Assembly (NCBI GenBank): GCA_029561305.1
Contig: JAKQJG010000376.1
Span: forward strand, 1 to 64,000
Length of the DNA: 64,000 nt
Source of the DNA: Bacteroidota bacterium
Lineage (GTDB): Bacteria; Bacteroidota; Bacteroidia; Chitinophagales; Chitinophagaceae
Reading direction: 5' to 3'
Part shown: positions 45,701-54,824 of the stretch, piece by piece
How positions within the stretch are numbered: the first letter of the stretch is position 1
How the letters are laid out: the number at the start of each line of letters is the position of its first letter
Notes under the pieces: model-generated
Databases searched by the model: none
Told to the model about the DNA's origin: nothing
What the model saw: only the letters and a program-made list of their open reading frames with translations
Program-made: the position numbers and the translations under genes

Positions 45701-46242
45701 TAAACGGCGACGGTTTCCTGAATGCACAAGACAGGACTTTTATTGGCAACCCTACGCCTGATTTTACGTATGGTATTAATGCAAACTTGTCTTATAAAGG
45801 GTTGAATCTTTCTGTTGAAATGGGTGGCGTGTATGGAAACGAAGTGTTTAGAAAGTGGGGTTCACTTGAATCACCTTTCCAAAGAGTAAACTATGCAGCC
45901 GAAAAATTGAACAGGTGGAATGGTCCCGGTACCAGCAACTGGACTCCGATTTTGAGCCAGGCACACAGGATCAATTATAATGGTTCTACCTATAATATTG
46001 AGGATGGAAGCTATTTGAGGATCAGGAACGTACAATTAGGTTATAATTTACCAACATCCGTACTTTCAAAAATTAAAATTAAAAGTGTAAGGGTATTTGC
46101 CAACCTGCAGAACCCCATTACATGGAAGCACAATTTAGGATATACAGCAGAGTTTGGTGGTGATGCCACACAGTTTGGATATGACAGCGGCGGCGGTGCC
46201 ATACCTGCAGTAACAACCTTTGGGCTTAATGTAACGTTTTAA
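42790..46242 (+). CDS. SusC/RagA-type TonB-linked outer membrane receptor with N-terminal STN domain
   Basis: STN [27 protein letters not shown]; CarboxypepD_reg; plug [50 protein letters not shown]. Confidence 0.95.
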   Translation: [1150 protein letters not shown]

Positions 46243-46256
46243 TAAAATAAAATTTA

Positions 46257-47834
46257 ATGAACATGAAAAAAAATAGATTGATTTGGGGGTTAATGATTAC
46301 GTTACCTCTTGTTATAGGTGGTTTGGGATGTAAAAAGTTTTTGGATAGAAAGCCATTGACATCCACACTGGACGATTTGAACCAGGGAAAAGTTGAAGCA
46401 TCTGTTTTTGGTCTGTATAGTATTTTAAGAGACTATGGCGGATTTTCTTCTTTGCCATGGGTTGACTTTCAAAGTATAAGGGATGATGATGCTCAAAAAG
46501 GAAGCGATGAAAATGATGGCCGCGAAATTGTTGCTGAATTTGAAACATTTCAGTATTCAAAAGACGACTGGGCACCAAACACTTACTGGAATGATCACTA
46601 CTTCCTGGCAAACCAGGCTACAAACGCAATTGCATACGCTGAAGGCGCTACCGATCCGGCAACCCTCCGTAATATAGGCGAAGCAAGCTTTTTCAGGGCG
46701 TATTGTTATTTTGAATTGGTAAAAACATACGGTGAGATACCTATCATCAGGAACCAGATTGTGAAGACTGCTGATGCAATACAGCCAAAATCCACTATTG
46801 ATGAAGTGTATGCTTTTATCGATGAGGATTTAGAGCGTGCAGCGCAATATTTGCCACTTAGCTCAACTGAGTATGGTTCAAATTTTGTTGGACGTTTAAC
46901 AAAAGGTGCCGCTAACACCATGTGGGCTCAAACACATTTATTCAGAGGCAACTGGGCAAGGGTAACAGCCCTTTGTAATGAGGTAATTGCTTCGGGTCAG
47001 TATTCGCTGCCGGAATTTTCTAAAATATGGGAAGATGGAATAAATTATGCTGGTAAAAACGGGCCTGAGTCAATTTGGGAAATGCAGGCTTACTGCGGAC
47101 CCAACGCAGCTACAGGTGGTGCAATCAACTACTGGTCTTATTGGGGTACCTGCCAAGGTGTACGTCAAGGGGGTACAACCATTGAATGGAACCTCGGATG
47201 GGGCTGGAATACACCTACTGATAAATTAGAATCACAATGGCCTGAGTCTGATCCAAGGAAGAGAAAAACAATCCTGTATTCCGGCCAGTTTGATGGAGGG
47301 CCGGCCCAAGGTGGATTTGGCGCAACATTGCCTGCTTATACTAACCCCAGCGGTACAGGTGGATTTTCTCAGAAGTACTGGAATAAAAAAGTATATTCTG
47401 ACCCCGCAATGAGAGCTTACACAGGTTATATTGATGGTAATGGTGGTGCTTATTGGATAAACCACAGGATATTACGCTATGCGGATGTATATTTAATGCT
47501 GGCCGAGGCCTCAAACGAATTAGGAGATGGAGCCACTGCTGCTGCAAGCCTGGAAAAAGTAAGAGACAGGGCGAGTGGATTTTTAGGAGCTGGTCGTACT
47601 GTTGTACCATATATACCTTTTACTACTCAGGAAGCAATGCGTACAGCGATAAAGAATGAAAGAAGATGGGAATTTGCAATGGAAGGATACCGTTTTTATG
47701 ATTTGGTTCGTTGGGGAGATGCACAGAACGAGCTTGGCTCACTGGGTTATACGCCAAGGTGCAAGTATTATCCAATTCCACAAAAGGCAATTGACGTTTC
47801 TAATGGAGTGTTAGTTCAGAATCCAGAATGGTAA
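46257..47834 (+). CDS. SusD/RagB family nutrient-binding outer membrane lipoprotein
   Basis: GGLGCKKFLDRKPL lipobox; RAYCYFELVKTYGEIPII; RYADVYLMLAEASNEL; IKNERRWEFAMEGYRFYDLVRWGDA. Confidence 0.95.
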   Translation: MNMKKNRLIWGLMITLPLVIGGLGCKKFLDRKPLTSTLDDLNQGKVEASVFGLYSILRDYGGFSSLPWVDFQSIRDDDAQKGSDENDGREIVAEFETFQYSKDDWAPNTYWNDHYFLANQATNAIAYAEGATDPATLRNIGEASFFRAYCYFELVKTYGEIPIIRNQIVKTADAIQPKSTIDEVYAFIDEDLERAAQYLPLSSTEYGSNFVGRLTKGAANTMWAQTHLFRGNWARVTALCNEVIASGQYSLPEFSKIWEDGINYAGKNGPESIWEMQAYCGPNAATGGAINYWSYWGTCQGVRQGGTTIEWNLGWGWNTPTDKLESQWPESDPRKRKTILYSGQFDGGPAQGGFGATLPAYTNPSGTGGFSQKYWNKKVYSDPAMRAYTGYIDGNGGAYWINHRILRYADVYLMLAEASNELGDGATAAASLEKVRDRASGFLGAGRTVVPYIPFTTQEAMRTAIKNERRWEFAMEGYRFYDLVRWGDAQNELGSLGYTPRCKYYPIPQKAIDVSNGVLVQNPEW

Positions 47835-47864
47835 ACCATTTTTAAAAAAATTAAAATAGTATTT

Positions 47865-48704
47865 ATGAAAAAAATCAATAAAATGAAAATGGGTGCAGCT
47901 ACGGTTTTTGTTGCGCTTATTTCATTCTCCGGTTGTCAAAAAATGACCCGGCCTGCGTTGGGAGATTATACCAGCGATGTTCCGGTAGAAATAACAACAC
48001 CTTTAAGATTTTTTGTACCATTTGAAGGTACTGATCCGGTTTCCAGGTTTAATATGGCAGATGATATTTCGAAAAATCCTGCTTTCGTAACCAGTTTAAC
48101 TACAGTTGATGGCGGTGTTTCAGGTAAGGCGCTACAAGGTGCTGATGGGGCAGCTGTAAAATACCTTAATGCAAATGATATAAAGAGCGCTACCAGCTTA
48201 ACAATTGCATTTTGGGTAAAACGTGCTTTGAACAGCCGTACAGAATTTTACTTTGGACTTACAGGCGATTCTAAAGATTATTGGGCTGAAAGTGCCATGT
48301 TTATGCTGGTTGAACGCGGATCGTTGACCGCAGCCACCGTAAAGTTATATTTGGACGATAAATGGTTTGAATTCCCTGATGGAAACCAGATGAATGCTCC
48401 TTTATTGGATGGAAACTGGCATCATATGACCATTGTTTATAACGAAGCTACTTCGCTTATGAAATGGTATTTTGACGGTGCACCAATAGCTGCTCCTGCA
48501 AGCGCCACTACCCAGTTAACGGGGCCATTGCGTCTTAAGAGTGCAGGCGCCATGATTTTAGGAGGCTTTAATAAACATGCTGGAATGAGCGGACTGCAGG
48601 ATTCCTGGATAAGTTCTTTTGCAGGTAATATGGACCAGTTTAGAATGTACAATACTGCACTTACAGACAGTGAAGTGCTGGCACTGTACAATAGCAGGCA
48701 ATAA
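47865..48704 (+). CDS. LamG-like domain lipoprotein (SusE/F-position surface glycan-binding candidate)
   Basis: Lipobox ISFSGCQKM; LamG-like SLTIAFWVKR ... WHHMTIVYNEATSLMKWYFDGAPI ... DQFRMYNTALTDSEVLALYN. Confidence 0.85.
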   Translation: MKKINKMKMGAATVFVALISFSGCQKMTRPALGDYTSDVPVEITTPLRFFVPFEGTDPVSRFNMADDISKNPAFVTSLTTVDGGVSGKALQGADGAAVKYLNANDIKSATSLTIAFWVKRALNSRTEFYFGLTGDSKDYWAESAMFMLVERGSLTAATVKLYLDDKWFEFPDGNQMNAPLLDGNWHHMTIVYNEATSLMKWYFDGAPIAAPASATTQLTGPLRLKSAGAMILGGFNKHAGMSGLQDSWISSFAGNMDQFRMYNTALTDSEVLALYNSRQ

Positions 48705-48720
48705 TTAATTTACTATGATA

Positions 48721-48759
48721 TTTAAAAAGGGCTAACAGTTTTGTTTAGCCCTTTTTAAA
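48721..48759. terminator. Strong symmetric intrinsic terminator/attenuator within the glycan locus
   Basis: TTTAAAAAGGGCTAA-CAGTTTTGT-TTAGCCCTTTTTAAA, perfect 15-bp stem. Confidence 0.85.
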
Positions 48760-48799
48760 TTATTTTGGTATCATTTAAAGTTAAAATGTTGAATCCATT

Positions 48800-50047
48800 G
48801 TGCAAAAGAGAGTACATTTTAATTGGTTTGTAGTGACGGTTGTTATTGTTTTAGGCATTACTGCATTCACCAGGTGTATGGACCGGGGAGCAAAACAAAC
48901 AGAAGGCAACGCAGCATTACAAGCATACGAAGAATTTGCAGGCTCAAACAAATGTGTTTCCTGCCATACCGATATTTATAACAAGCATATTCAAACTGCA
49001 CATTACCAAACTTCAGCGCCTGCTACTCATAGCAACATAGCGGGAAGTTTTGATAACGATAAAAATAGCATTACCTATCCCAATGGAAGCGTTATCAAAA
49101 TGGAAGAAAAAGACGGCAAATTTTACCAGGTTGCCTATATGAACGGGGTTGAAGCGAAAAGACAGCCAATGGATATCGTTATAGGTTCTGGTAAAAAAGG
49201 GCAGAGTTATGCAAGCTGGAACCAGGTTAACCTCGTTCAGCTTCCTGTTACCTATTTTACACAGGCACAACAGTGGTGTAACAGTCCTGGATATCCTAAT
49301 AAAATTGCTTTTAACAGGCCCATTACTTCGAGGTGTTTGGAATGCCATACAACGTATGCAGGTGAAATCATTGAAAAAGCATCGTCGAAGGCAGAAGGGT
49401 TTAAAGAAAGTGAAATTATTTACGGGGTTACCTGTGAAAAATGTCACGGCCCCGGAGCAAAACATGTGGACTACCAGGCAAAAAACCCTGCTGATACAAC
49501 GGGCAGGTTTATTTTAAATCCCAGGTCATTTACAAGAGATCAAAGCTTGGATCTATGCGCCCTTTGCCACGGAGGCAAACTTGAAAAAACCAAGCCATCG
49601 TTTAGTTATACAGCAGGTGAAAAACTATCCGCTTATTTTAATTGGGATACCACCGCTAAAGTTGCAGGCAGTATTGATGTGCATGGAAACCAGCTGGGTC
49701 TGCTAAAATCAAGCAGTTGTTTTTTGCAAAGCGCAACGCTCACCTGCAACAATTGTCACAGCCTGCATGAAAATAATGACCTGTTCACCTACTCACAAAA
49801 ATGCATGGACTGTCACAGTACAGAGCATGGAAATTTTTGTACAGAAAAAAGTGTATCGTTAGAAAAGAAGAAAAATAACTGTATTGACTGTCATATGCCA
49901 AAGCAGGCTTCCAGGTCAATTGCCGTTATTTTGCCAGGTCAGAATTTCATAACACCTACATTTATACGAACACACCATATTGCAAAATATGTTGAAGACA
50001 CAAAAAAATTTATAGAAGGCATAGAAAACAAAAAAAACAGGAAGTAA
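48800..50047 (+). CDS. Heptaheme cytochrome c (cytochrome c554-like multiheme family), probable membrane-anchored or lipoprotein
   Basis: Seven CxxCH motifs: CVSCH, CLECH, CEKCH, CALCH, CNNCH, CMDCH, CIDCH; N-terminal hydrophobic segment; GTG start. Confidence 0.88.
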   Translation: MQKRVHFNWFVVTVVIVLGITAFTRCMDRGAKQTEGNAALQAYEEFAGSNKCVSCHTDIYNKHIQTAHYQTSAPATHSNIAGSFDNDKNSITYPNGSVIKMEEKDGKFYQVAYMNGVEAKRQPMDIVIGSGKKGQSYASWNQVNLVQLPVTYFTQAQQWCNSPGYPNKIAFNRPITSRCLECHTTYAGEIIEKASSKAEGFKESEIIYGVTCEKCHGPGAKHVDYQAKNPADTTGRFILNPRSFTRDQSLDLCALCHGGKLEKTKPSFSYTAGEKLSAYFNWDTTAKVAGSIDVHGNQLGLLKSSSCFLQSATLTCNNCHSLHENNDLFTYSQKCMDCHSTEHGNFCTEKSVSLEKKKNNCIDCHMPKQASRSIAVILPGQNFITPTFIRTHHIAKYVEDTKKFIEGIENKKNRK

Positions 50048-53000
50048 TGCAAGCAGTATTTATGGTTAAACGGGTTACGCTGAATAGATTTTACTATATG
50101 TTGCCGGTTGTATGCTGGCTGTTTTTTGGCTGCAATAAACAAGAGTCTTTGTTTTCCAGTCTTCCGGCTTCTTCCACTAACATCGATTTTGTTAATAAAC
50201 TGGAAAAGCACAAAGGACTGAGTATTCTTTACTATTTATACTACTATAATGGTGGTGGTGTATCTACGGGAGATATAAATAATGATGGCTTGCCGGATGT
50301 TTACTTTACAGCTAATAATAAAGGGGGCAATAAATTATATCTAAATAAGGGCAATTTTGTATTTGAAGATATTACCGGTAAAGCAGGCGTAGCCGGCACT
50401 GCTGACTGGTGTACAGGTACTGTTATGGCTGATGTTAATGGGGATGGCTTATTGGATATTTATGTATCTACGGTAAGCAATAAATATGGTTTAAAAGGCC
50501 ATAATGAGCTTTTTATAAATAATGGCAATGCTACTTTTACAGAAAGGTCTAAAGAGTTTGGGCTCGACTTATCCTGTTTTACAACACAAACTGCTTTCTT
50601 CGATTACGATCACGACGGAGACCTGGACTGCTATGTGCTGAATCAATCTCACCATCCGCATGCAAACATTGTTGATACAGCTAACCGGCGTGGTTATGAT
50701 ACACTGTCAGGCGACAGACTTTATAGAAACGATTTAAATGCGGGAGCAAAAAAATTCGTTGATGTTTCGGCATCAGCGGGTATTTATCAAAGCAATCTTG
50801 GTTATGGCCTTGGGATTGCCGTTACCGATTTTAATAATGACGGATGGGACGATATATATGTGGGTAACGACTTTCATGAAAATGATTATTATTATCTGAA
50901 TAATGGCAACGGTACATTTACAGAAAGTGGTGCTAAGCATTTTAACCATTACAGCAGGTTCAGCATGGGGAACGACGCGGCAGATTACAATAACGATGGA
51001 CAACCGGACATCATTACAGTGGACATGCTGCCCCCGGATGAAAAAGTGCTTAAAACGTATGGCAGCGATGAGAATGCCGATATCTATAAAGTAAAACTTC
51101 AACTAAATGGATACCAGCACCAGTCATCAAAAAATTGTTTGCAAAGAAACAATGGCAGCGGGGTTAGTTTCAGTGAAATAAGCTTATTAAATGGCGTTTC
51201 CGCAACAGACTGGAGCTGGTGCCCCTTGTTTGCCGATTTTGATAATGATGGCAATAAGGACTTGCTTATTACAAATGGTATTGTTAAACGGCCCGTTGAC
51301 CTGGATTATGTGAAGTTTGTTTCCGACCTGAAATTAAAGGGCTTCGATAAAACAGATGCTCATGATGAGGAAGCAATTAATGCAATGCCGGATGGAGCTT
51401 CGCATCCTTTCCTGTTTAAAGGGGATGGAAAAACAGCATTCACTGATGTGAGCGAATTATGGGGAACTGGAAAAATGAAGGGATATTTTAACGGCGCTTC
51501 CGTAGCCGATTTAGACAATGATGGTGACCTTGATATTGTGATGAACTGTATCAGCTCCCCGGCAGTTATACTGAAAAATAACACGGCTAATAAGGGACAT
51601 ATTACCATTAGTTGCAAAAGTGCAAGTCTGAATACAAGAGGCATAGGAAGTAAAGTGTATACTTTTCAACAAAATAAGATCCAGTATCAACAGCTGATGT
51701 CTGCCAGAGGTTTTGAGTCATCATCTGAACCCCGCTTGCATTTTGGAATTGACAGTTCAGCAACTATTGACAGTATACTGATCGTTTGGCCAAGTCAAAA
51801 ATACCAGGTAGTAAAAAGTATTGCGGTTAATAAAGAGCTGGTGCTTGATGAAAAAAACGCACAGGGCATTTTTATTTACAATGAATTTTTTCCGCCAGCT
51901 AAAACAAATTTTGAGAACATAACCAAACAGGCCAGCGCAAACTGGCAGCACATAGAAAATGATTTTGTTGATTTCAATATGCAGTACCTCATCCCTCATA
52001 TGCAATCAACCAGGGGACCCAGGATTGCTGTTACGGATGTTAACAATGACGGCCTGGACGATTTTTATGTTTGCGGCGCAAAGGGACAGCCAGGGGCATT
52101 GATGCAGCAACAAAAAAATGGAACGTTTACCAGTACGAATATTGACTTGCTCAACCGCTTTGCAGTATGCGAAGATACAGATGCAGAATTTTTTGATGCG
52201 GATGGTGATGGCGACAAGGATCTTTGGGTAGTAAGTGGCGGCAATGAAATGCCGGTAAGTGCAGTTGCAAATACTGACCGTTTATATATGAATGATGGCA
52301 AAGGTAATTTCACCAGTGCCTTAAACATGATTCCAAACCTTCATGAAAATAAATCATGTGTTACAGTGGCAGACATTGACAAAGATGGTGATATGGATGT
52401 CTTTGTTGGATTTTTGTCAGATCCTCAAAAGTATGGGATACCCCAGAACTCCTACCTGTTTTTAAACAATGGGAAAGGAAAATTTGAAATTGCAAGTGTT
52501 AAGGTGATGAATTTGCTGAACCTCGGACTGGTGACTTCTGCTTCTTTTGCCGATATCAACAATGACAGCTGGCCCGATCTGATAGTTGCTGGCGAATGGA
52601 TGCCAGTGAAGATTTTCATTAACAATAAAGGAGCATTCACAGAAAAAAGTATACCCCAGTCATCAGGGCTATGGCAATGTCTCTATCCAACAGACATTAA
52701 CAAAGACGGGCACATAGATTTTTTAGCGGGAAACTGGGGACACAACAATAAATTCTATTCAGGTAAAAACGGGCCCACCAAATTATACCTCAAAGATTTT
52801 GACAACAATGGCGCTTTTGAGCAAATTGTAACTTACAGTATCGATAATAAGGATTATACTTTTTTAGCAAAGGATGAACTGGAACGTGCGCTGCCGGTAT
52901 TAAAAAAGGCCTATTTAAGTTACGGTGAAGTTGCAGGCGAAACTGTACAATATATGTTTTATGATCTTTTTAAAAACTACACCGAATTAAAGGCAGAAAA

Positions 53001-53352
53001 TTTAGGCTCCAGCTGCTTTATTAATAATGGCAAGGGAGACTTTACAAGAATAGATTTGCCTAAAGAGCTTCAAATGGCCCCTGTTTTTTCTTTTACAGCA
53101 ATACCGGACAATGGTTATATGGCTGTTGGAAATTTTTACGGTGTAATACCTTATGAAGGAAGATACGACGCTATGTACCCCACTCAATTTTCATTTGATA
53201 AACAGAGTGGCAATTTTAAGTACAGTTCAATGATGCCCGAAGTTAATGGAGAGTTCAGGGATATACAATGGCTGAATAATGCAGCGGGTTATAGCACTAT
53301 TGTGCTATCAAGGAACAGCGACAGTTTATTATTTTTTAAACATATAAAATGA
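50047..53352 (+). CDS. FG-GAP/VCBS repeat protein with ASPIC/UnbV-type domain (CRTAC1 family), lipoprotein
   Basis: Repeated DINNDGLPDVYF / DVNGDGLLDIYVS / DFNNDGWDDIYVGND Ca-binding repeats; ASPIC-like GFESSSEPRLHFGIDSSATIDSILIVWPSQK; lipobox WLFFGCNKQ; start overlaps upstream stop (TAATG). Confidence 0.92.
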   Translation: MQAVFMVKRVTLNRFYYMLPVVCWLFFGCNKQESLFSSLPASSTNIDFVNKLEKHKGLSILYYLYYYNGGGVSTGDINNDGLPDVYFTANNKGGNKLYLNKGNFVFEDITGKAGVAGTADWCTGTVMADVNGDGLLDIYVSTVSNKYGLKGHNELFINNGNATFTERSKEFGLDLSCFTTQTAFFDYDHDGDLDCYVLNQSHHPHANIVDTANRRGYDTLSGDRLYRNDLNAGAKKFVDVSASAGIYQSNLGYGLGIAVTDFNNDGWDDIYVGNDFHENDYYYLNNGNGTFTESGAKHFNHYSRFSMGNDAADYNNDGQPDIITVDMLPPDEKVLKTYGSDENADIYKVKLQLNGYQHQSSKNCLQRNNGSGVSFSEISLLNGVSATDWSWCPLFADFDNDGNKDLLITNGIVKRPVDLDYVKFVSDLKLKGFDKTDAHDEEAINAMPDGASHPFLFKGDGKTAFTDVSELWGTGKMKGYFNGASVADLDNDGDLDIVMNCISSPAVILKNNTANKGHITISCKSASLNTRGIGSKVYTFQQNKIQYQQLMSARGFESSSEPRLHFGIDSSATIDSILIVWPSQKYQVVKSIAVNKELVLDEKNAQGIFIYNEFFPPAKTNFENITKQASANWQHIENDFVDFNMQYLIPHMQSTRGPRIAVTDVNNDGLDDFYVCGAKGQPGALMQQQKNGTFTSTNIDLLNRFAVCEDTDAEFFDADGDGDKDLWVVSGGNEMPVSAVANTDRLYMNDGKGNFTSALNMIPNLHENKSCVTVADIDKDGDMDVFVGFLSDPQKYGIPQNSYLFLNNGKGKFEIASVKVMNLLNLGLVTSASFADINNDSWPDLIVAGEWMPVKIFINNKGAFTEKSIPQSSGLWQCLYPTDINKDGHIDFLAGNWGHNNKFYSGKNGPTKLYLKDFDNNGAFEQIVTYSIDNKDYTFLAKDELERALPVLKKAYLSYGEVAGETVQYMFYDLFKNYTELKAENLGSSCFINNGKGDFTRIDLPKELQMAPVFSFTAIPDNGYMAVGNFYGVIPYEGRYDAMYPTQFSFDKQSGNFKYSSMMPEVNGEFRDIQWLNNAAGYSTIVLSRNSDSLLFFKHIK

Positions 53353-54803
53353 CTATGAAAACATTTTTCAGCAGCAGGCAGTTAGCTCTGTTATTATGCA
53401 CCCTTTTTTTATTTGCCGACTGCACAAAAAAAGCCGACCCGGTGCAGCCACCCGTACCCACACCTGGCACTCCCACCGGAAAAGCCGATCACTGGTTAAC
53501 TACCGGCAGCCGTTCTGTTTTGCTGGGCAAACAAACAGCTCTTTCTTTTTATTCAACTTCAGCCAGAACAAACATTATTTCTGTTGACAGTGCAATAAAA
53601 TATCAAACGGTGGACGGCTTTGGTTATACACTCACTGGCGGAAGTGCTTCTTTAATCAACAACTTGCCACCTGCAACAAAAAGCGATTTGCTGCAGGAAT
53701 TATTCAGCAATGCTGAGAACGCCATTGCCATCAATTATTTAAGAGTTAGTATCGGTGCTTCTGATTTAAGTGCTTCCGTTTTTAGCTATGACGATCTGCA
53801 ACCAGGCAATACAGATATAAACCTCGACAGTTTTAATTTATCAAAAGACACTGTTGATGTTATTCCATTATTAAAGCAAATCCTGGCCATCAACCCAAAT
53901 ATAAAAATTCTCGGTTCGCCATGGAGCCCACCCGTTTGGATGAAAAATAACAATAGTAGCGTTGGTGGTAGTTTGCTGCCACAATACTACGCTGTATATG
54001 CAAACTATTTTGTGAAATATATACAGGCTATGAAAGCAAATGGAATAACCATTGATGCGGTAACCATTCAAAACGAGCCCCAGCATGGAGGCAATAACCC
54101 GAGCCTGGTAATGTCTTCAACAGAGCAGGCGGATTTTATAAAGAACCATTTAGGTCCTGCTTTTCAGTCGGCAGCCATCAATACAAAAATCATTATATGG
54201 GATCATAACTGCGATAATCCGCAGTATCCTTTAAACATTTTAAATGATGCCGCTGCCCGGGCTTTTGTGGATGGATCTGCTTTTCATCTGTATGCCGGCG
54301 ATATCAGTGCGCTCTCTGCTGTGCATAATGCATACCCCGACAAAAATGTTTATTTTACTGAACAGTGGACAAGTGCAACCGGTGGTTTTGATGGAGATCT
54401 AAAATGGCATTTAAAAAATGTGATCATTGGGAGTATGAGAAACTGGAGCAAAGTGGCGCTTGAATGGAACCTTGCAAATGATCCAACTTTCGGACCGCAT
54501 ACTGTTGGCGGATGTACAGAATGTAAAGGCGCATTAACAGTGTCGGCTTTTTCTTACACAAAAAATGTGAGCTACTATATTATAGCGCATGCATCAAAGT
54601 TTGTACCGGCCGGTTCGGTAAGGGTAAGTAGCTCTACGGTAAATAATTTAAGTAATGTGGCCTTTGTAACGCCGTCTGGAAAAAAAGTTTTGATAGTGCT
54701 GAATGAAGGAAGTACAGATGCAATATTTACCATTTCATATAAAGGAAACTTTGCTGATGCAACACTTGCAGCAGGCGCTGTTGCCACCTATGTATGGAAT
54801 TAA
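53349..54803 (+). CDS. Glycoside hydrolase family 30 lipoprotein
   Basis: QTVDGFGYTLTGGSASLI; ILGSPWSPPVWMK; VTIQNEPQ acid/base; VYFTEQWTS nucleophile region; ATGA overlap with upstream stop. Confidence 0.92.
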   Translation: MTMKTFFSSRQLALLLCTLFLFADCTKKADPVQPPVPTPGTPTGKADHWLTTGSRSVLLGKQTALSFYSTSARTNIISVDSAIKYQTVDGFGYTLTGGSASLINNLPPATKSDLLQELFSNAENAIAINYLRVSIGASDLSASVFSYDDLQPGNTDINLDSFNLSKDTVDVIPLLKQILAINPNIKILGSPWSPPVWMKNNNSSVGGSLLPQYYAVYANYFVKYIQAMKANGITIDAVTIQNEPQHGGNNPSLVMSSTEQADFIKNHLGPAFQSAAINTKIIIWDHNCDNPQYPLNILNDAAARAFVDGSAFHLYAGDISALSAVHNAYPDKNVYFTEQWTSATGGFDGDLKWHLKNVIIGSMRNWSKVALEWNLANDPTFGPHTVGGCTECKGALTVSAFSYTKNVSYYIIAHASKFVPAGSVRVSSSTVNNLSNVAFVTPSGKKVLIVLNEGSTDAIFTISYKGNFADATLAAGAVATYVWN

Positions 54804-54824
54804 AAAAAAATTAAATCTACTGAT

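Noticed and set aside
49013-49465. 150-aa ORF antisense to the heptaheme cytochrome
   Set aside because: Overlaps a CDS with seven CxxCH motifs; Phe/Cys-rich antisense translation without domain signal.
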